From: Diacronema lutheri
Taxonomy: Eukaryota; Haptophyta; Pavlovophyceae; Pavlovales; Pavlovaceae
DNA: 64,000 nt
Assembly (NCBI GenBank): GCA_019448385.1
Contig: JAGTXO010000027.1
Span: 62,001 to 126,000 of the forward strand
Direction of reading: 5' to 3'
Within the stretch, counting starts at the first letter, position 1, and each line of letters begins with the position of its first letter. The notes under the pieces were generated by a model. That model was not told the DNA's origin. It did not search any database and saw only the letters and a list, made by a program, of their open reading frames with translations. Made by a program: the position numbers and the translations under genes. Below, piece by piece: positions 1-8,634 of this stretch.

Positions 1-1
1 G

Positions 2-3000
2 CCGCCGAGCCCGCCGCCAAGCCCACCGCCGAGCCCGCCACCCAGCCCGCCGCCGTCTCCGCCGCCCAGCCCGCCGCCAAGCCCGCCGCCAAGCCCGCCG
101 CCCAGTCCACCGCCAAGCCCGCCGCCATCTCCGCCGCCCAGCCCGCCGCCAAGCCCGCCGCCCAGCCCGCCGCCGAGCCCTCCGCCATCTCCGCCGCCCA
201 GCCCACCTCCAAGCCCGCCGCCGAGCCCGCCGCCCAGCCCGCCGCCCAGCCCGCCGCCAAGCCCGCCGCCAAGTCCGCCGCCGTCTCCGCCGCCGAGTTC
301 GCCGCCAAGCCCGCCACCGAGCCCGCCGCCCAGCCCGCCGCCCAGCCCGCCGCCCAGCCCGCCACCCAGCCCGCCGCCCAGCCCGCCGCCAAGCCCGCCG
401 CCAAGCCCGCCACCAAGCCCGCCACCAAGCCCGCCGCCCAGCCCGCCGCCGAGCCCGCCGCCATCTCCGCCGCCCAGCCCGCCTCCAAGCCCGCCGCCGA
501 GCCCGCCGCCCAGCCCACCGCCTTCTCCGCCGCCAAGCCCACCGCCCAGCCCGCCGCCGAGTCCACCGCCCAGCCCACCTCCCAGCCCGCCGCCCAGCCC
601 GCCACCAAGCCCGCCGCCAAGTCCGCCGCCCAGCCCGCCACCGAGCCCACCGCCGAGCCCACCGCCAAGCCCGCCGCCAAGCCCGCCGCCAAGCCCGCCG
701 CCAAGTCCGCCGCCAAGCCCGCCGCCAAGCCCGCCGCCAAGCCCGCCGCCAAGCCCGCCGCCAAGCCCGCCGCCAAGCCCGCCGCCATCTCCGCCGCCAA
801 GCCCGCCTCCCAGTCCGCCGCCGAGCCCGCCTCCAAGCCCGCCGCCGAGCCCGCCGCCCAGCCCGCCGCCAAGCCCGCCGCCTAGCCCGCCGCCAAGCCC
901 GCCGCCAAGCCCGCCGCCGTCTCCGCCGCCGAGCCCACCGCCCAGCCCGCCGCCCAGCCCGCCACCGAGCCCGCCGCCCAGCCCGCCACCAAGCCCGCCT
1001 CCAAGTCCGCCGCCCAGCCCACCGCCGAGCCCGCCGCCCAGCCCGCCACCAAGCCCGCCGCCGAGCCCGCCGCCAAGCCCGCCGCCAAGCCCGCCACCGA
1101 GCCCGCCGCCCAGCCCGCCGCCCAGCCCGCCGCCCAGCCCGCCGCCCAGCCCGCCGCCTAGCCCGCCACCAAGCCCGCCGCCCAGCCCGCCGCCAAGCCC
1201 TCCGCCGAGCCCACCGCCGAGCCCGCCGCCCAGCCCGCCTCCAAGCCCGCCGCCGAGCCCGCCGCCCAGCCCACCGCCTTCTCCGCCGCCGAGCCCGCCG
1301 CCAAGCCCGCCTCCCAGCCCGCCGCCCAGCCCGCCACCTAGCCCACCGCCGTCTCCGCCGCCGAGCCCACCGCCCAGCCCGCCGCCCAGCCCGCCACCGA
1401 GCCCGCCGCCCAGCCCGCCACCAAGCCCGCCTCCAAGTCCGCCGCCAAGCCCGCCTCCAAGCCCGCCGCCGAGCCCGCCGCCCAGGCCACCACCTTCTCC
1501 GCCGCCGAGCCCGCCGCCAAGCCCGCCGCCCAGCCCGCCGCCCAGCCCGCCTCCCAGCCCACCACCGAGCCCACCGCCAAGCCCGCCGCCAAGCCCGCCG
1601 CCCAGCCCACCGCCTTCTCCGCCGCCAAGCCCACCGCCCAGCCCGCCACCGAGTCCACCGCCCAGCCCGCCACCGAGCCCGCCGCCCAGCCCGCCACCAA
1701 ACCCGCCGCCAAGCCCGCCGCCCAGCCCGCCTCCAAGCCCGCCGCCGAGCCCGCCGCCCAGCCCACCGCCTTCTCCGCCGCCCAGCCCGCCGCCTAGCCC
1801 GCCACCAAGCCCGCCGCCAAGTCCGCCGCCGTCTCCGCCGCCAAGCCCGCCGCCAAGCCCGCCACCGAGCCCGCCGCCCAGCCCGCCGCCAAGCCCGCCG
1901 CCCAGCCCGCCGCCCAGCCCGCCGCCGAGTCCACCGCCCAGCCCACCTCCCAGCCCGCCGCCTAGCCCGCCGCCCAGCCCGCCGCCAAGTCCGCCGCCCA
2001 GCCCGCCGCCCAGCCCACCGCCGAGCCCACCGCCAAGCCCGCCGCCAAGCCCGCCGCCCAGCCCGCCGCCCAGCCCGCCGCCCAGCCCGCCACCGAGCCC
2101 GCCGCCCAGCCCGCCACCCAGCCCGCCGCCCAGCCCGCCGCCTAGCCCGCCGCCCAGCCCGCCACCGAGCCCGCCGCCCAGCCCGCCACCAAGCCCGCCG
2201 CCAAGTCCGCCGCCAAGCCCGCCGCCAAGCCCTCCGCCGAGCCCACCGCCGAGCCCGCCACCCAGCCCGCCTCCAAGCCCGCCGCCAAGCCCACCACCGA
2301 GCCCACCGCCAAGCCCGCCACCGAGCCCGCCGCCCAGCCCACCGCCAAGCCCGCCGCCCAGTCCGCCGCCAAGTCCGCCGCCCAGTCCACCGCCAAGCCC
2401 GCCGCCAAGCCCGCCGCCAAGCCCGCCACCCAGCCCGCCGCCCAGTCCACCTCCCAGTCCGCCACCGAGCCCGCCGCCCAGCCCGCCGCCCAGTCCGCCG
2501 CCCAGTCCGCCGCCCAGCCCGCCGCCGAGTCCGCCGCCGAGCCCGCCGCCGAGCCCGCCACCAAGCCCGCCTCCGAGCCCGCCGCCCAGCCCTCCGCCGT
2601 CTCCGCCGCCAAGCCCGCCTCCCAGCCCACCGCCGAGTCCGCCGCCCAGCCCACCGCCAAGCCCGCCGCCCAGTCCGCCGCCAAGCCCGCCGCCGAGTCC
2701 ACCGCCAAGCCCGCCTCCCAGTCCGCCGCCCAGCCCGCCGCCAAGCCCGCCGCCAAGCCCGCCCCCGAGCCCGCCGCCAAGCCCGCCGCCCTGTCCGCCG
2801 CCAAGCCCGCCGCCGAGTCCACCGCCCAGCCCGCCTCCCAGCCCGCCGCCTAGCCCGCCGCCAAGCCCGCCGCCTAGCCCGCCGCCAAGCCCGCCGCCGA
2901 GCCCACCGCCCAGTCCACCGCCCAGCCCGCCGCCGTCTCCGCCGCCCAGCCCGCCGCCCAGCCCGCCGCCCAGCCCGCCGCCCAGTCCGCCGCCAAGCCC

Positions 3001-3930
3001 ACCGCCTAGCCCACCACCGAGCCCGCCGCCCAGCCCGCCGCCCAGCCCGCCGCCCAACCCACCGCCCAGCCCTCCGCCGCCCAGCCCGCCGCCGAGCCCG
3101 CCGCCTTCTCCGCCACCCAGCCCGCCGCCGAGCCCGCCGCCGTCTCCGCCGCCAAGCCCGCCGCCCAGCCCGCCGCCGAGTCCGCCGCCCAGCCCGCCAC
3201 CGAGCCCTCCGCCCAGCCCGCCGCCTTCTCCGCCACCCAGCCCGCCACCGAGCCCGCCGCCGTCTCCGCCGCCCAGCCCGCCGCCCAGCCCGCCGCCATC
3301 TCCGCCGCCCAGCCCACCGCCGGTTCCGCCGCCCAGCCCGCCGCCGCCCAGTCCGCCGCCCAGCCCGCCGCCCAGTCCGCCGCCCAGTCCACCGCCGAGC
3401 CCGCCGCCGTCGCCGCCTCCGCCGTCGCCGCCGCCGTCGCCGCCACCGTCGCCGCCGCCGCCCAGCCCGCCGCCCAGCCCGCCGCCCAGCCCGCCGCCCA
3501 GCCCGCCGCCCAGCCCGCCGCCCAGCCCGCCGCCCAGTCCGCCGCCCAGCCCCCCTCCAAGCCCGCCGCCCAGCCCGCCGCCGAGTCCACCGCCGAGCCC
3601 GCCGCCCAGCCCGCCGCCCAGCCCACCGCCCAGCCCGCCGCCGAGCCCGCCGCCGAGCCCACCGCCCTTTCCGCCACCCAGCCCTCCTCCGCCGAGTCCG
3701 CCGCCGAGCCCGCCGCCGAGCCCACCGCCGAGCCCACCGCCGAGCCCGCCACCGAGCCCACCGCCCAGCCCGCCGCCCAGCCCGCCGCCGTCTCCGCCGC
3801 CCAGCCCGCCACCGCCCAGTCCTCCCCCCAGCCCGCCGCCGCCGCCCAGCCCGCCACCCAGCCCGCCTCCGCCGCTTCCGCCGCCGAGCCCGCCCCCGCC
3901 GCTTCCGCCGCCGTTCCCGCCCTTTCCGCC
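2..3930 (+). repeat. (SPPP)n coding repeat of 12-bp units
   Basis: Nearly 4 kb of 12-bp units (CCGCCGCCN plus AGC or TCT) encode PPPS with occasional PPPP, PPPN, PPPF and PPPL variants. Third positions and the Ser codon vary (AGC, AGT, TCT, TCG), so the array is old enough for synonymous drift while the peptide is kept. The phase matches the downstream Cys-repeat ORF. Long minus-strand ORFs here are by-products of the repeat. Confidence 0.9.
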
Positions 3931-6900
3931 GCCCTTTGGTTGCATGGCGCCTAACGCGCTGAACTACAACTCAGCCGCCGGCCGTGACGACGGTCTTTGC
4001 GACTTCCCAACCTACGGATGCATCAATCCGGCCTCGCTCAATTACGACCCGCTCGCCACGGCATACGACGGCTCGTGTATCCCGGCCATTCCCGGCTGCA
4101 TGTCCTCGATCGCGCTCAATTTTAATCCGCGCGCCACGTACCAGCCGAGCAACCGACCGCCGTGCGTCTTTGTGCGGCTCGGCTGCACCGATGCGTCCGC
4201 AACCAACTTTGAATCGGCCGCGCTGCTCGACGACGGCACGTGCATGTATGACGGCCCGCTCGGCTGTGTCGCCCCCGCCGCGCTCAACTACGACCCGGCC
4301 GCGCGCGTGATGCTCGACGGCGCGTGCATGTGGCGCGTCGGCGGATGCGCGCAGCCTGGCGCGTACAACCACTGGCCCGCGGTCACAGCGGACGACGGCA
4401 GCTGCGTGCACCGCGGCTGCACCGATCAGGCCGCGCCCAATTACGACCCGTCCGCAACCGTGCCCGACACGAGCTGCCTTGTGCCGCCCGCCGCGGCCTC
4501 CGCCGGCGGTGACGGCGGCGGCCGCGGCGGGCATACGCGGCGGCTCGCGGCCAGCGTGGCGGTGGGTTGCACGGTGCCGTCCGCGCGCAACTTTGCGAGC
4601 GACGCGCTGCTTGACGATGGCAGCTGCGACTTTGCGCGGCGCGCGTGCACAGACCCGTCCGCGCTCAATTTTGAATCGAGGGCCGACGAGGATGATGGCA
4701 GCTGTGAGTATGGCGGGTGCACGGACCCGGCCTCCGCGACCTACTCGTCGCGCGCGACCGTCGACGTCGGATCGTGCGTCTTCGCGCGCACGACGCGCTG
4801 CTCCGACCCGCGCGCGCACAATTACGACCCGACCGCGCCAACGAGTGGCGGCACGGCCGGCTGCGTGCGCATGGGCTGCACCGACCCGTTCGCGCCCAAT
4901 TTTGAATCTGACGCGACGCACTCGGACGGCAGCTGCGCGCTCGTGCGGCGCGGGTGCACCGACCCAGCCGCGCGCAACTTCCAGGAGAACGCGCTGCGCG
5001 ACGACGGGCGCTGCGAGTACCCAGGCTGCCAGGACGCCTCCGCCGCAAACTATGACGCGCGAGCGACGTATCCGACCGGCCTCTGCGCGTACCACCCACC
5101 CAGCCCGCCCCGCGCCGCGCCGCCGAGCCCGCCGCGCGATGGCGACGGCGACGGCGCGTCCGCCGCCGCGTCCGCCTCGAGCGGCGCCACGCTGCTGCCC
5201 GCGCTCGACGCCGACTCGACGCCGCTCGAGGTTGCCGTCGTCGTCGTCGCGTTCGTCCTGCCGCTCGGCACGCTCGCCCTCTGCTGCGTCGCGTACTGCG
5301 TCTACCGGCGGCGCATAGGCAAGCCGCTGCGCGTGCATGAGCTCGTCACGACGGCGCGCGCGTCGCGCGCCCATGTCCACCGCCTGTCGACTCGAATCTC
5401 GCGCTCGCTCGGCGTCGGCACGCCGGCGCCCGTCGCGCCGCACACCTGCAGCGCGCGTCGCGTCAGCGGCGCGCATCCCGTCGTGCCGGGCGGCGGGGGC
5501 CACTGCGAGGACGCGGGCGTGCGCGCATGCACCGCGCCATCTCAGCGCGCGCGGCTCGCCGCTGCGAGCCGCGCGCTCGGCGGCTGGCTCGCGCACGCGC
5601 CGGCGCGCGTCTCGCGCACGCCGATGGCGCGCGAGCCGCCGCCTTCGCCCTCGCCACGCCGCGCGCCCGCCGGCGTGGCGGCGACGCCGCGCGCGACGCG
5701 CGCGCGCAGCGACGGCGAGGGCGGCGGGGCGGACGTTGAGAGTGGCGGCAGCGATGGCGGCGGCGGCAGCGATGGCGGCGCCTCGGAGCACGGCAAACTC
5801 GCGCGCGCTTCGCCGCCTCCGCGCCCGCCCGGCGGCCTGCACGACGCCCGCGGCGCGCCCGTCACACCGTCGCTCACGCTGCCGACGCCGCCCAGGCCAG
5901 CGCCAACGTCGCCTGGTTTGACGGCTGCTCGCACCGGCAGCGGCGCGGAAGGCGAGGCGCCAGCGGACAATGCGCAGCTGCCGCGAACGCTGCAGCCGCT
6001 GCTGCGCGCCGCGTGCAGGCCGGGCCTGCCCGACGGCGGCTCGCCGACGCCGCGCGCGCCCGCGCTGCGCGTCGTGACGATCGTCGCTCCTCACAGACGG
6101 GGCCGGAGTGGAGGCGGACGCACCGACGACGGCCCGTCCGATCCGCCGTTGGCACGCGAGCCGCGCGATGCTGCGCGCGCGCGCGCGCCGCACGGCAGCC
6201 CGCCGCGCGCAGGCCATCGCGCGGCTGCCGACGAGCAGCCGCCGCTCGCGCAGGCCGCCGCCGCGCCGCTCTCGCCCGCAGACGCGCCGCGCGGCCGCGA
6301 CGACGGCCGCGTGGCGGCGCGCGGCGCGTGCGGCAGCGGCCGTGGCAGGAGCGGCAGCCCACCACCTGCCTCGGAACGCGCGTGCGCGCGCGCGCGCACC
6401 GACGACAGTCGCGGCGCCGATGGGCAAAGTGGCCGATCGCACGACCGCCATCATGATCGCCGCCATGACCGTCGTCACACCCTCGGCCACGACAGTGGCA
6501 GACACCATTGCTCGCGCGTTGGCGACGATCGCATCGGCCGCCGAGCACGCGAGGTGGGCCTCGAAAACGACGACGACGACGACGAGGAGGAGGGCATGCG
6601 CGCCCGCGATCCGCGCCGCGCCACGCCGTCGCCGTCGCCAGGCCGGCGCGCGCGCGCGGGCTCGCGCGGCGGCGAGCTCAGCGCGCGCGAGCCGAGCCCG
6701 CCGCCGGCGCGGCCGCACGGCGCCGCGGGCAGCCCGCCGCGGCAGCCGCGCCGCGCGCTCGATCCACGGCCGCCGTCTGAGCTGCGCGCCCCATCCCAGC
6801 GTTCGCGCGCGCACGGCCGTGGCGCGAGCCGCGAGCGGCCATCGTTGCCGTTACCCTCAGCAGCCCCAGCGTGCGCCGAGCGCGCAACTGGCGGGCACGG

Positions 6901-7153
6901 CGTGCAAGCGAGCCCGTCACGCCGCGCAGCGCACCGCTCGGAGCATGGCGGCGGCCTCGGTGGCGAGACGCGCGCGCCGCGGACGCCCGCGCCGCCACCG
7001 GGCGTGCCCGCAGCCGCAAGCGCGCGGCGGCGGCCCGGCCACGTTGCCGGCGAGCGCGCCACGCCAGGCAGCCACCGAGACGAACGCGAGCGACTCGCGC
7101 GCGGGGCGGCGGTGAACGATGAAGAGCTCGAATTGCGGCTGCTGAGTGCGTGA
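2..7153 (+). CDS. Giant Pro/Ser-rich, Cys-repeat, single-pass surface glycoprotein (5' end off window)
   Basis: One frame appears open from base 2 to the stop at 7153; the N-terminus and any signal peptide lie upstream of the window. About 1,310 codons of SPPP-type repeat are followed from 3936 by 14 copies of a Cys-rich module of the form GC(T/x)D..A.N(Y/F)....A..DDGSC, running to about 5090. A hydrophobic segment at about 5225-5300 (VAVVVVAFVLPLGTLALCC) is followed by the basic stop-transfer YRRR. The remaining 610 or so residues are Arg/Pro/Ala/Ser low-complexity sequence, presumably cytoplasmic. SPPP blocks are typical of hydroxyproline-rich algal wall proteins such as pherophorins and extensins. 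The paired-Cys modules could be adhesive or matrix-binding. This gives a type I wall-to-membrane linker, which is inference. The first in-frame ATG (3944) lies inside the first Cys module, so it is not the start. Confidence 0.8.
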   Translation, partial: PPSPPPSPPPSPPPSPPPSPPPSPPPSPPPSPPPSPPPSPPPSPPPSPPPSPPPSPPPSPPPSPPPSPPPSPPPSPPPSPPPSPPPSPPPSPPPSPPPSSPPSPPPSPPPSPPPSPPPSPPPSPPPSPPPSPPPSPPPSPPPSPPPSPPPSPPPSPPPSPPPSPPPSPPPSPPPSPPPSPPPSPPPSPPPSPPPSPPPSPPPSPPPSPPPSPPPSPPPSPPPSPPPSPPPSPPPSPPPSPPPSPPPSPPPSPPPSPPPSPPPSPPPSPPPSPPPSPPPSPPPSPPPSPPPSPPPSPPPSPPPSPPPSPPPSPPPSPPPSPPPSPPPSPPPSPPPSPPPSPPPSPPPSPPPSPPPSPPPSPPPSPPPSPPPSPPPSPPPSPPPSPPPSPPPSPPPSPPPSPPPSPPPSPPPSPPPSPPPSPPPSPPPSPPPSPPPSPPPSPPPSPPPSPPPSPPPSPPPSPPPSPPPSPPPSPPPSPPPSPPPSPPPSPPPSPPPRPPPSPPPSPPPSPPPSPPPSPPPSPPPSPPPSPPPSPPPSPPPSPPPSPPPSPPPSPPPSPPPSPPPSPPPNPPPSPPPSPPPSPPPSPPPSPPPSPPPSPPPSPPPSPPPSPPPSPPPSPPPSPPPSPPPSPPPSPPPSPPPSPPPSPPPSPPPSPPPSPPPSPPPSPPPSPPPSPPPSPPPSPPPSPPPSPPPSPPPSPPPSPPPSPPPSPPPSPPPSPPPSPPPSPPPSPPPSPPPSPPPSPPPSPPPSPPPSPPPSPPPSPPPSPPPSPPPSPPPSPPPSPPPSPPPSPPPSPPPSPPPSPPPSPPPSPPPSPPPSPPPSPPPSPPPSPPPSPPPSPPPSPPPSPPPSPPPSPPPSPPPSPPPSPPPSPPPSPPPSPPPSPPPSPPPSPPPSPPPSPPPSPPPSPPPSPPPSPPPSPPPSPPPSPPPSPPPCPPPSPPPSPPPSPPPSPPPSPPPSPPPSPPPSPPPSPPPSPPPSPPPSPPPSPPPSPPPSPPPSPPPSPPPSPPPSPPPSPPPSPPPNPPPSPPPPSPPPSPPPSPPPSPPPSPPPSPPPSPPPSPPPSPPPSPPPSPPPSPPPSPPPSPPPSPPPSPPPSPPPSPPPSPPPSPPPVPPPSPPPPSPPPSPPPSPPPSPPPSPPPSPPPPSPPPSPPPSPPPPSPPPSPPPSPPPSPPPSPPPSPPPSPPPSPPPSPPPSPPPSPPPSPPPSPPPSPPPSPPPSPPPSPPPFPPPSPPPPSPPPSPPPSPPPSPPPSPPPSPPPSPPPSPPPSPPPSPPPPSPPPSPPPPPSPPPSPPPPLPPPSPPPPLPPPFPPFPPPFGCMAPNALNYNSAAGRDDGLCDFPTYGCINPASLNYDPLATAYDGSCIPAIPGCMSSIALNFNPRATYQPSNRPPCVFVRLGCTDASATNFESAALLDDGTCMYDGPLGCVAPAALNYDPAARVMLDGACMWRVGGCAQPGAYNHWPAVTADDGSCVHRGCTDQAAPNYDPSATVPDTSCLVPPAAASAGGDGGGRGGHTRRLAASVAVGCTVPSARNFASDALLDDGSCDFARRACTDPSALNFESRADEDDGSCEYGGCTDPASATYSSRATVDVGSCVFARTTRCSDPRAHNYDPTAPTSGGTAGCVRMGCTDPFAPNFESDATHSDGSCALVRRGCTDPAARNFQENALRDDGRCEYPGCQDASAANYDARATYPTGLCAYHPPSPPRAAPPSPPRDGDGDGASAAASASSGATLLPALDADSTPLEVAVVVVAFVLPLGTLALCCVAYCVYRRRIGKPLRVHELVTTARASRAHVHRLSTRISRSLGVGTPAPVAPHTCSARRVSGAHPVVPGGGGHCEDAGVRACTAPSQRARLAAASRALGGWLAHAPARVSRTPMAREPPPSPSPRRAPAGVAATPRATRARSDGEGGGADVESGGSDGGGGSDGGASEHGKLARASPPPRPPGGLHDARGAPVTPSLTLPTPPRPAPTSPGLTAARTGSGAEGEAPADNAQLPRTLQPLLRAACRPGLPDGGSPTPRAPALRVVTIVAPHRRGRSGGGRTDDGPSDPPLAREPRDAARARAPHGSPPRAGHRAAADEQPPLAQAAAAPLSPADAPRGRDDGRVAARGACGSGRGRSGSPPPASERACARARTDDSRGADGQSGRSHDRHHDRRHDRRHTLGHDSGRHHCSRVGDDRIGRRAREVGLENDDDDDEEEGMRARDPRRATPSPSPGRRARAGSRGGELSAREPSPPPARPHGAAGSPPRQPRRALDPRPPSELRAPSQRSRAHGRGASRERPSLPLPSAAPACAERATGGHGVQASPSRRAAHRSEHGGGLGGETRAPRTPAPPPGVPAAASARRRPGHVAGERATPGSHRDERERLARGAAVNDEELELRLLSA

Positions 7154-7285
7154 GGCAGAGACGAACTGCGCAGCACTGGCGTGCTTTTCAAAGCTGCGCT
7201 AGAATGCGTAGATTCGAGTTGTCGCCCAGAATATAGTGCGCGGTCCGGGCCGTCTCGGCCAGTAGGGGGCTGGGAGTACAAGTCC

Positions 7286-7304
7286 GGGTCGTACAGTACG
7301 ACCC
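7286..7304. other. 19-bp near-perfect palindrome with a partial second copy
   Basis: Two 9-base arms, GGGTCGTAC and GTACGACCC, flank one A. A partial copy (CGTACAGTACGACCC) follows directly. The site lies about 130 bp past the stop of the surface-protein gene and about 70 bp before the 68-bp array. It could be an RNA hairpin near the transcript end or a DNA-binding site; the sequence does not decide. Confidence 0.5.
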
Positions 7305-7344
7305 GGTTCGTACAGTACGACCCCCGCACACTGCCGACCCGCGC

Positions 7345-8263
7345 TGATCATTCGGCTTGCCATCTGCCAAGGACCGTGCAGAGTGGGAGCGCTGCCCTCT
7401 GCAGAGCCGCACTGATGTTTTGGCTTGCGATCTGCCAAGGACCGTGCAGAGTGGGAGCGCTGCCCTCTGCAGAGCCGCACTGATGTTTTGGCTTGCCATC
7501 TGCCAAGGACCGTGCAGAGTTGGAGTGCTGCCCTCTGCAGAGCCGCACTGATGTTTTGGCTTGCGATCTGCCAAGGACCGTGCAGAGTGGGAGCGCTGCC
7601 CTCTGCAGAGCCGCACTGATGTTTTGGCTTGCCATCTGCCAAGGACCGTGCAGAGTGGGAGCGCTGCCCTCTGCAGAGCCACGCTCATGTTTTGGCTTGC
7701 CATCTGCCAAGGACCGTGCAGAGTGGGAGCGCTGCCCTCTGCAGAGCCACGCTGATGTTTTGGCTTGCCATCTGCCAAGGACCGTGCAGAGTGGGAGCGC
7801 TGCCCTCTGCAGAGCCACGCTGATGTTTTGGCTTGCCATCTGCCAAGGACCGTGCAGAGTTGGAGTGCTGCCCTCTGCAGAGCCGCACTGATGTTTTGGC
7901 TTGCGATCTGCCAAGGACCGTGCAGAGTGGGAGCGCTGCCCTCTGCAGAGCCACGCTCATGTTTTGGCTTGCGATCTGCCAAGGACCGTGCAGAGTGGGA
8001 GCGCTGCCCTCTGCAGAGCCGCACTGATGTTTTGGCTTGCGATCTGCCAAGGACCGTGCAGAGTGGGAGCGCTGCCCTCTGCAGAGCCACGCTGATGTTT
8101 TGGCTTGCGATCTGCCAAGGACCGTGCAGAGTGGGAGCGCTGCCCTCTGCAGAGCCGCACTGATGTTTTGGCTTGCGATCTGCCAAGGACCGTGCAGAGT
8201 GGGAGCGCTGCCCTCTGCAGAGCCGCACTGATGTTTTGGCTTGCCATCTGCCAAGGACCGTGC
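7345..8263. repeat. 68-bp tandem satellite, about 13.5 copies
   Basis: The unit recurs at an exact 68-bp spacing (for example 7357, 7425, 7493 through 8241). Each copy has the self-complementary CTCTGCAGAG and a TTGGC..GCCAA pair that could form a short stem. Copies differ mainly at two places: GCCGCACTG versus GCCACGCT(C/G), and GCGATC versus GCCATC. The variants are interspersed. Because 68 is not a multiple of 3, ORFs on both strands cycle through frames, which argues against coding. It fills the gap between the surface protein and the exonuclease gene. Confidence 0.9.
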
Positions 8264-8634
8264 GAAAGAACACGCGCGGGCGCCGCGATGCCAGTCGTGA
8301 GCGAAGGCCGCGTGCCGCTCACACACGCGCCCGCCCCCTTCCCCTGCGCTCCGTGCGTGGCCTCGAGAAATGGATGGCGCCATGTTCGTCAGCATGAGGG
8401 TTGATTTGCTCATCAAGCTAAGCGATGGCAAGCTCGTCATCGGCCATGCGCGCGCGCGCGCGCGCCGGCCCCGCTCCCAATCCCACGTCCGCCGCGCCGC
8501 CGCCGCGCGGGCGCAGCAGCAGCGCGCGCGCGCGCGCGCGCGCACCGTGACATTGCCACGCGCTGCGCGTGCGCGCGAGCAGGGCGCGAAGGTGCACGAC
8601 GCGCCGTTCATGGCGCGCCGCCCGCCGGCACGGT
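8264..8634. other. Intergenic stretch, no supported gene
   Basis: After the satellite comes a GC-rich spacer with CG dinucleotide runs around 8448-8465 and 8521-8545. A short plus-strand reading from 8370 (MDGAMFVSMRVDLLIKLSDG) looks protein-like, but it runs straight into a CG run and then antisense to the exonuclease gene. I do not call it a gene. Confidence 0.4.

Noticed and set aside
3006-3857. Long minus-strand Gly/Trp/Ala ORFs through the SPPP region
   Set aside because: They are the complement of the 12-bp repeat, with no domain and alternate starts; the plus frame is continuous with a clear downstream protein.
3971-6814. 947-aa minus-strand ORF opposite the surface protein
   Set aside because: Arg/Ala-rich antisense shadow in high-GC DNA; the plus strand carries ordered Cys modules and a TM segment.
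7345-8263. CRISPR-like array
   Set aside because: The 68-bp units are contiguous with no unique spacers; the context is eukaryotic.
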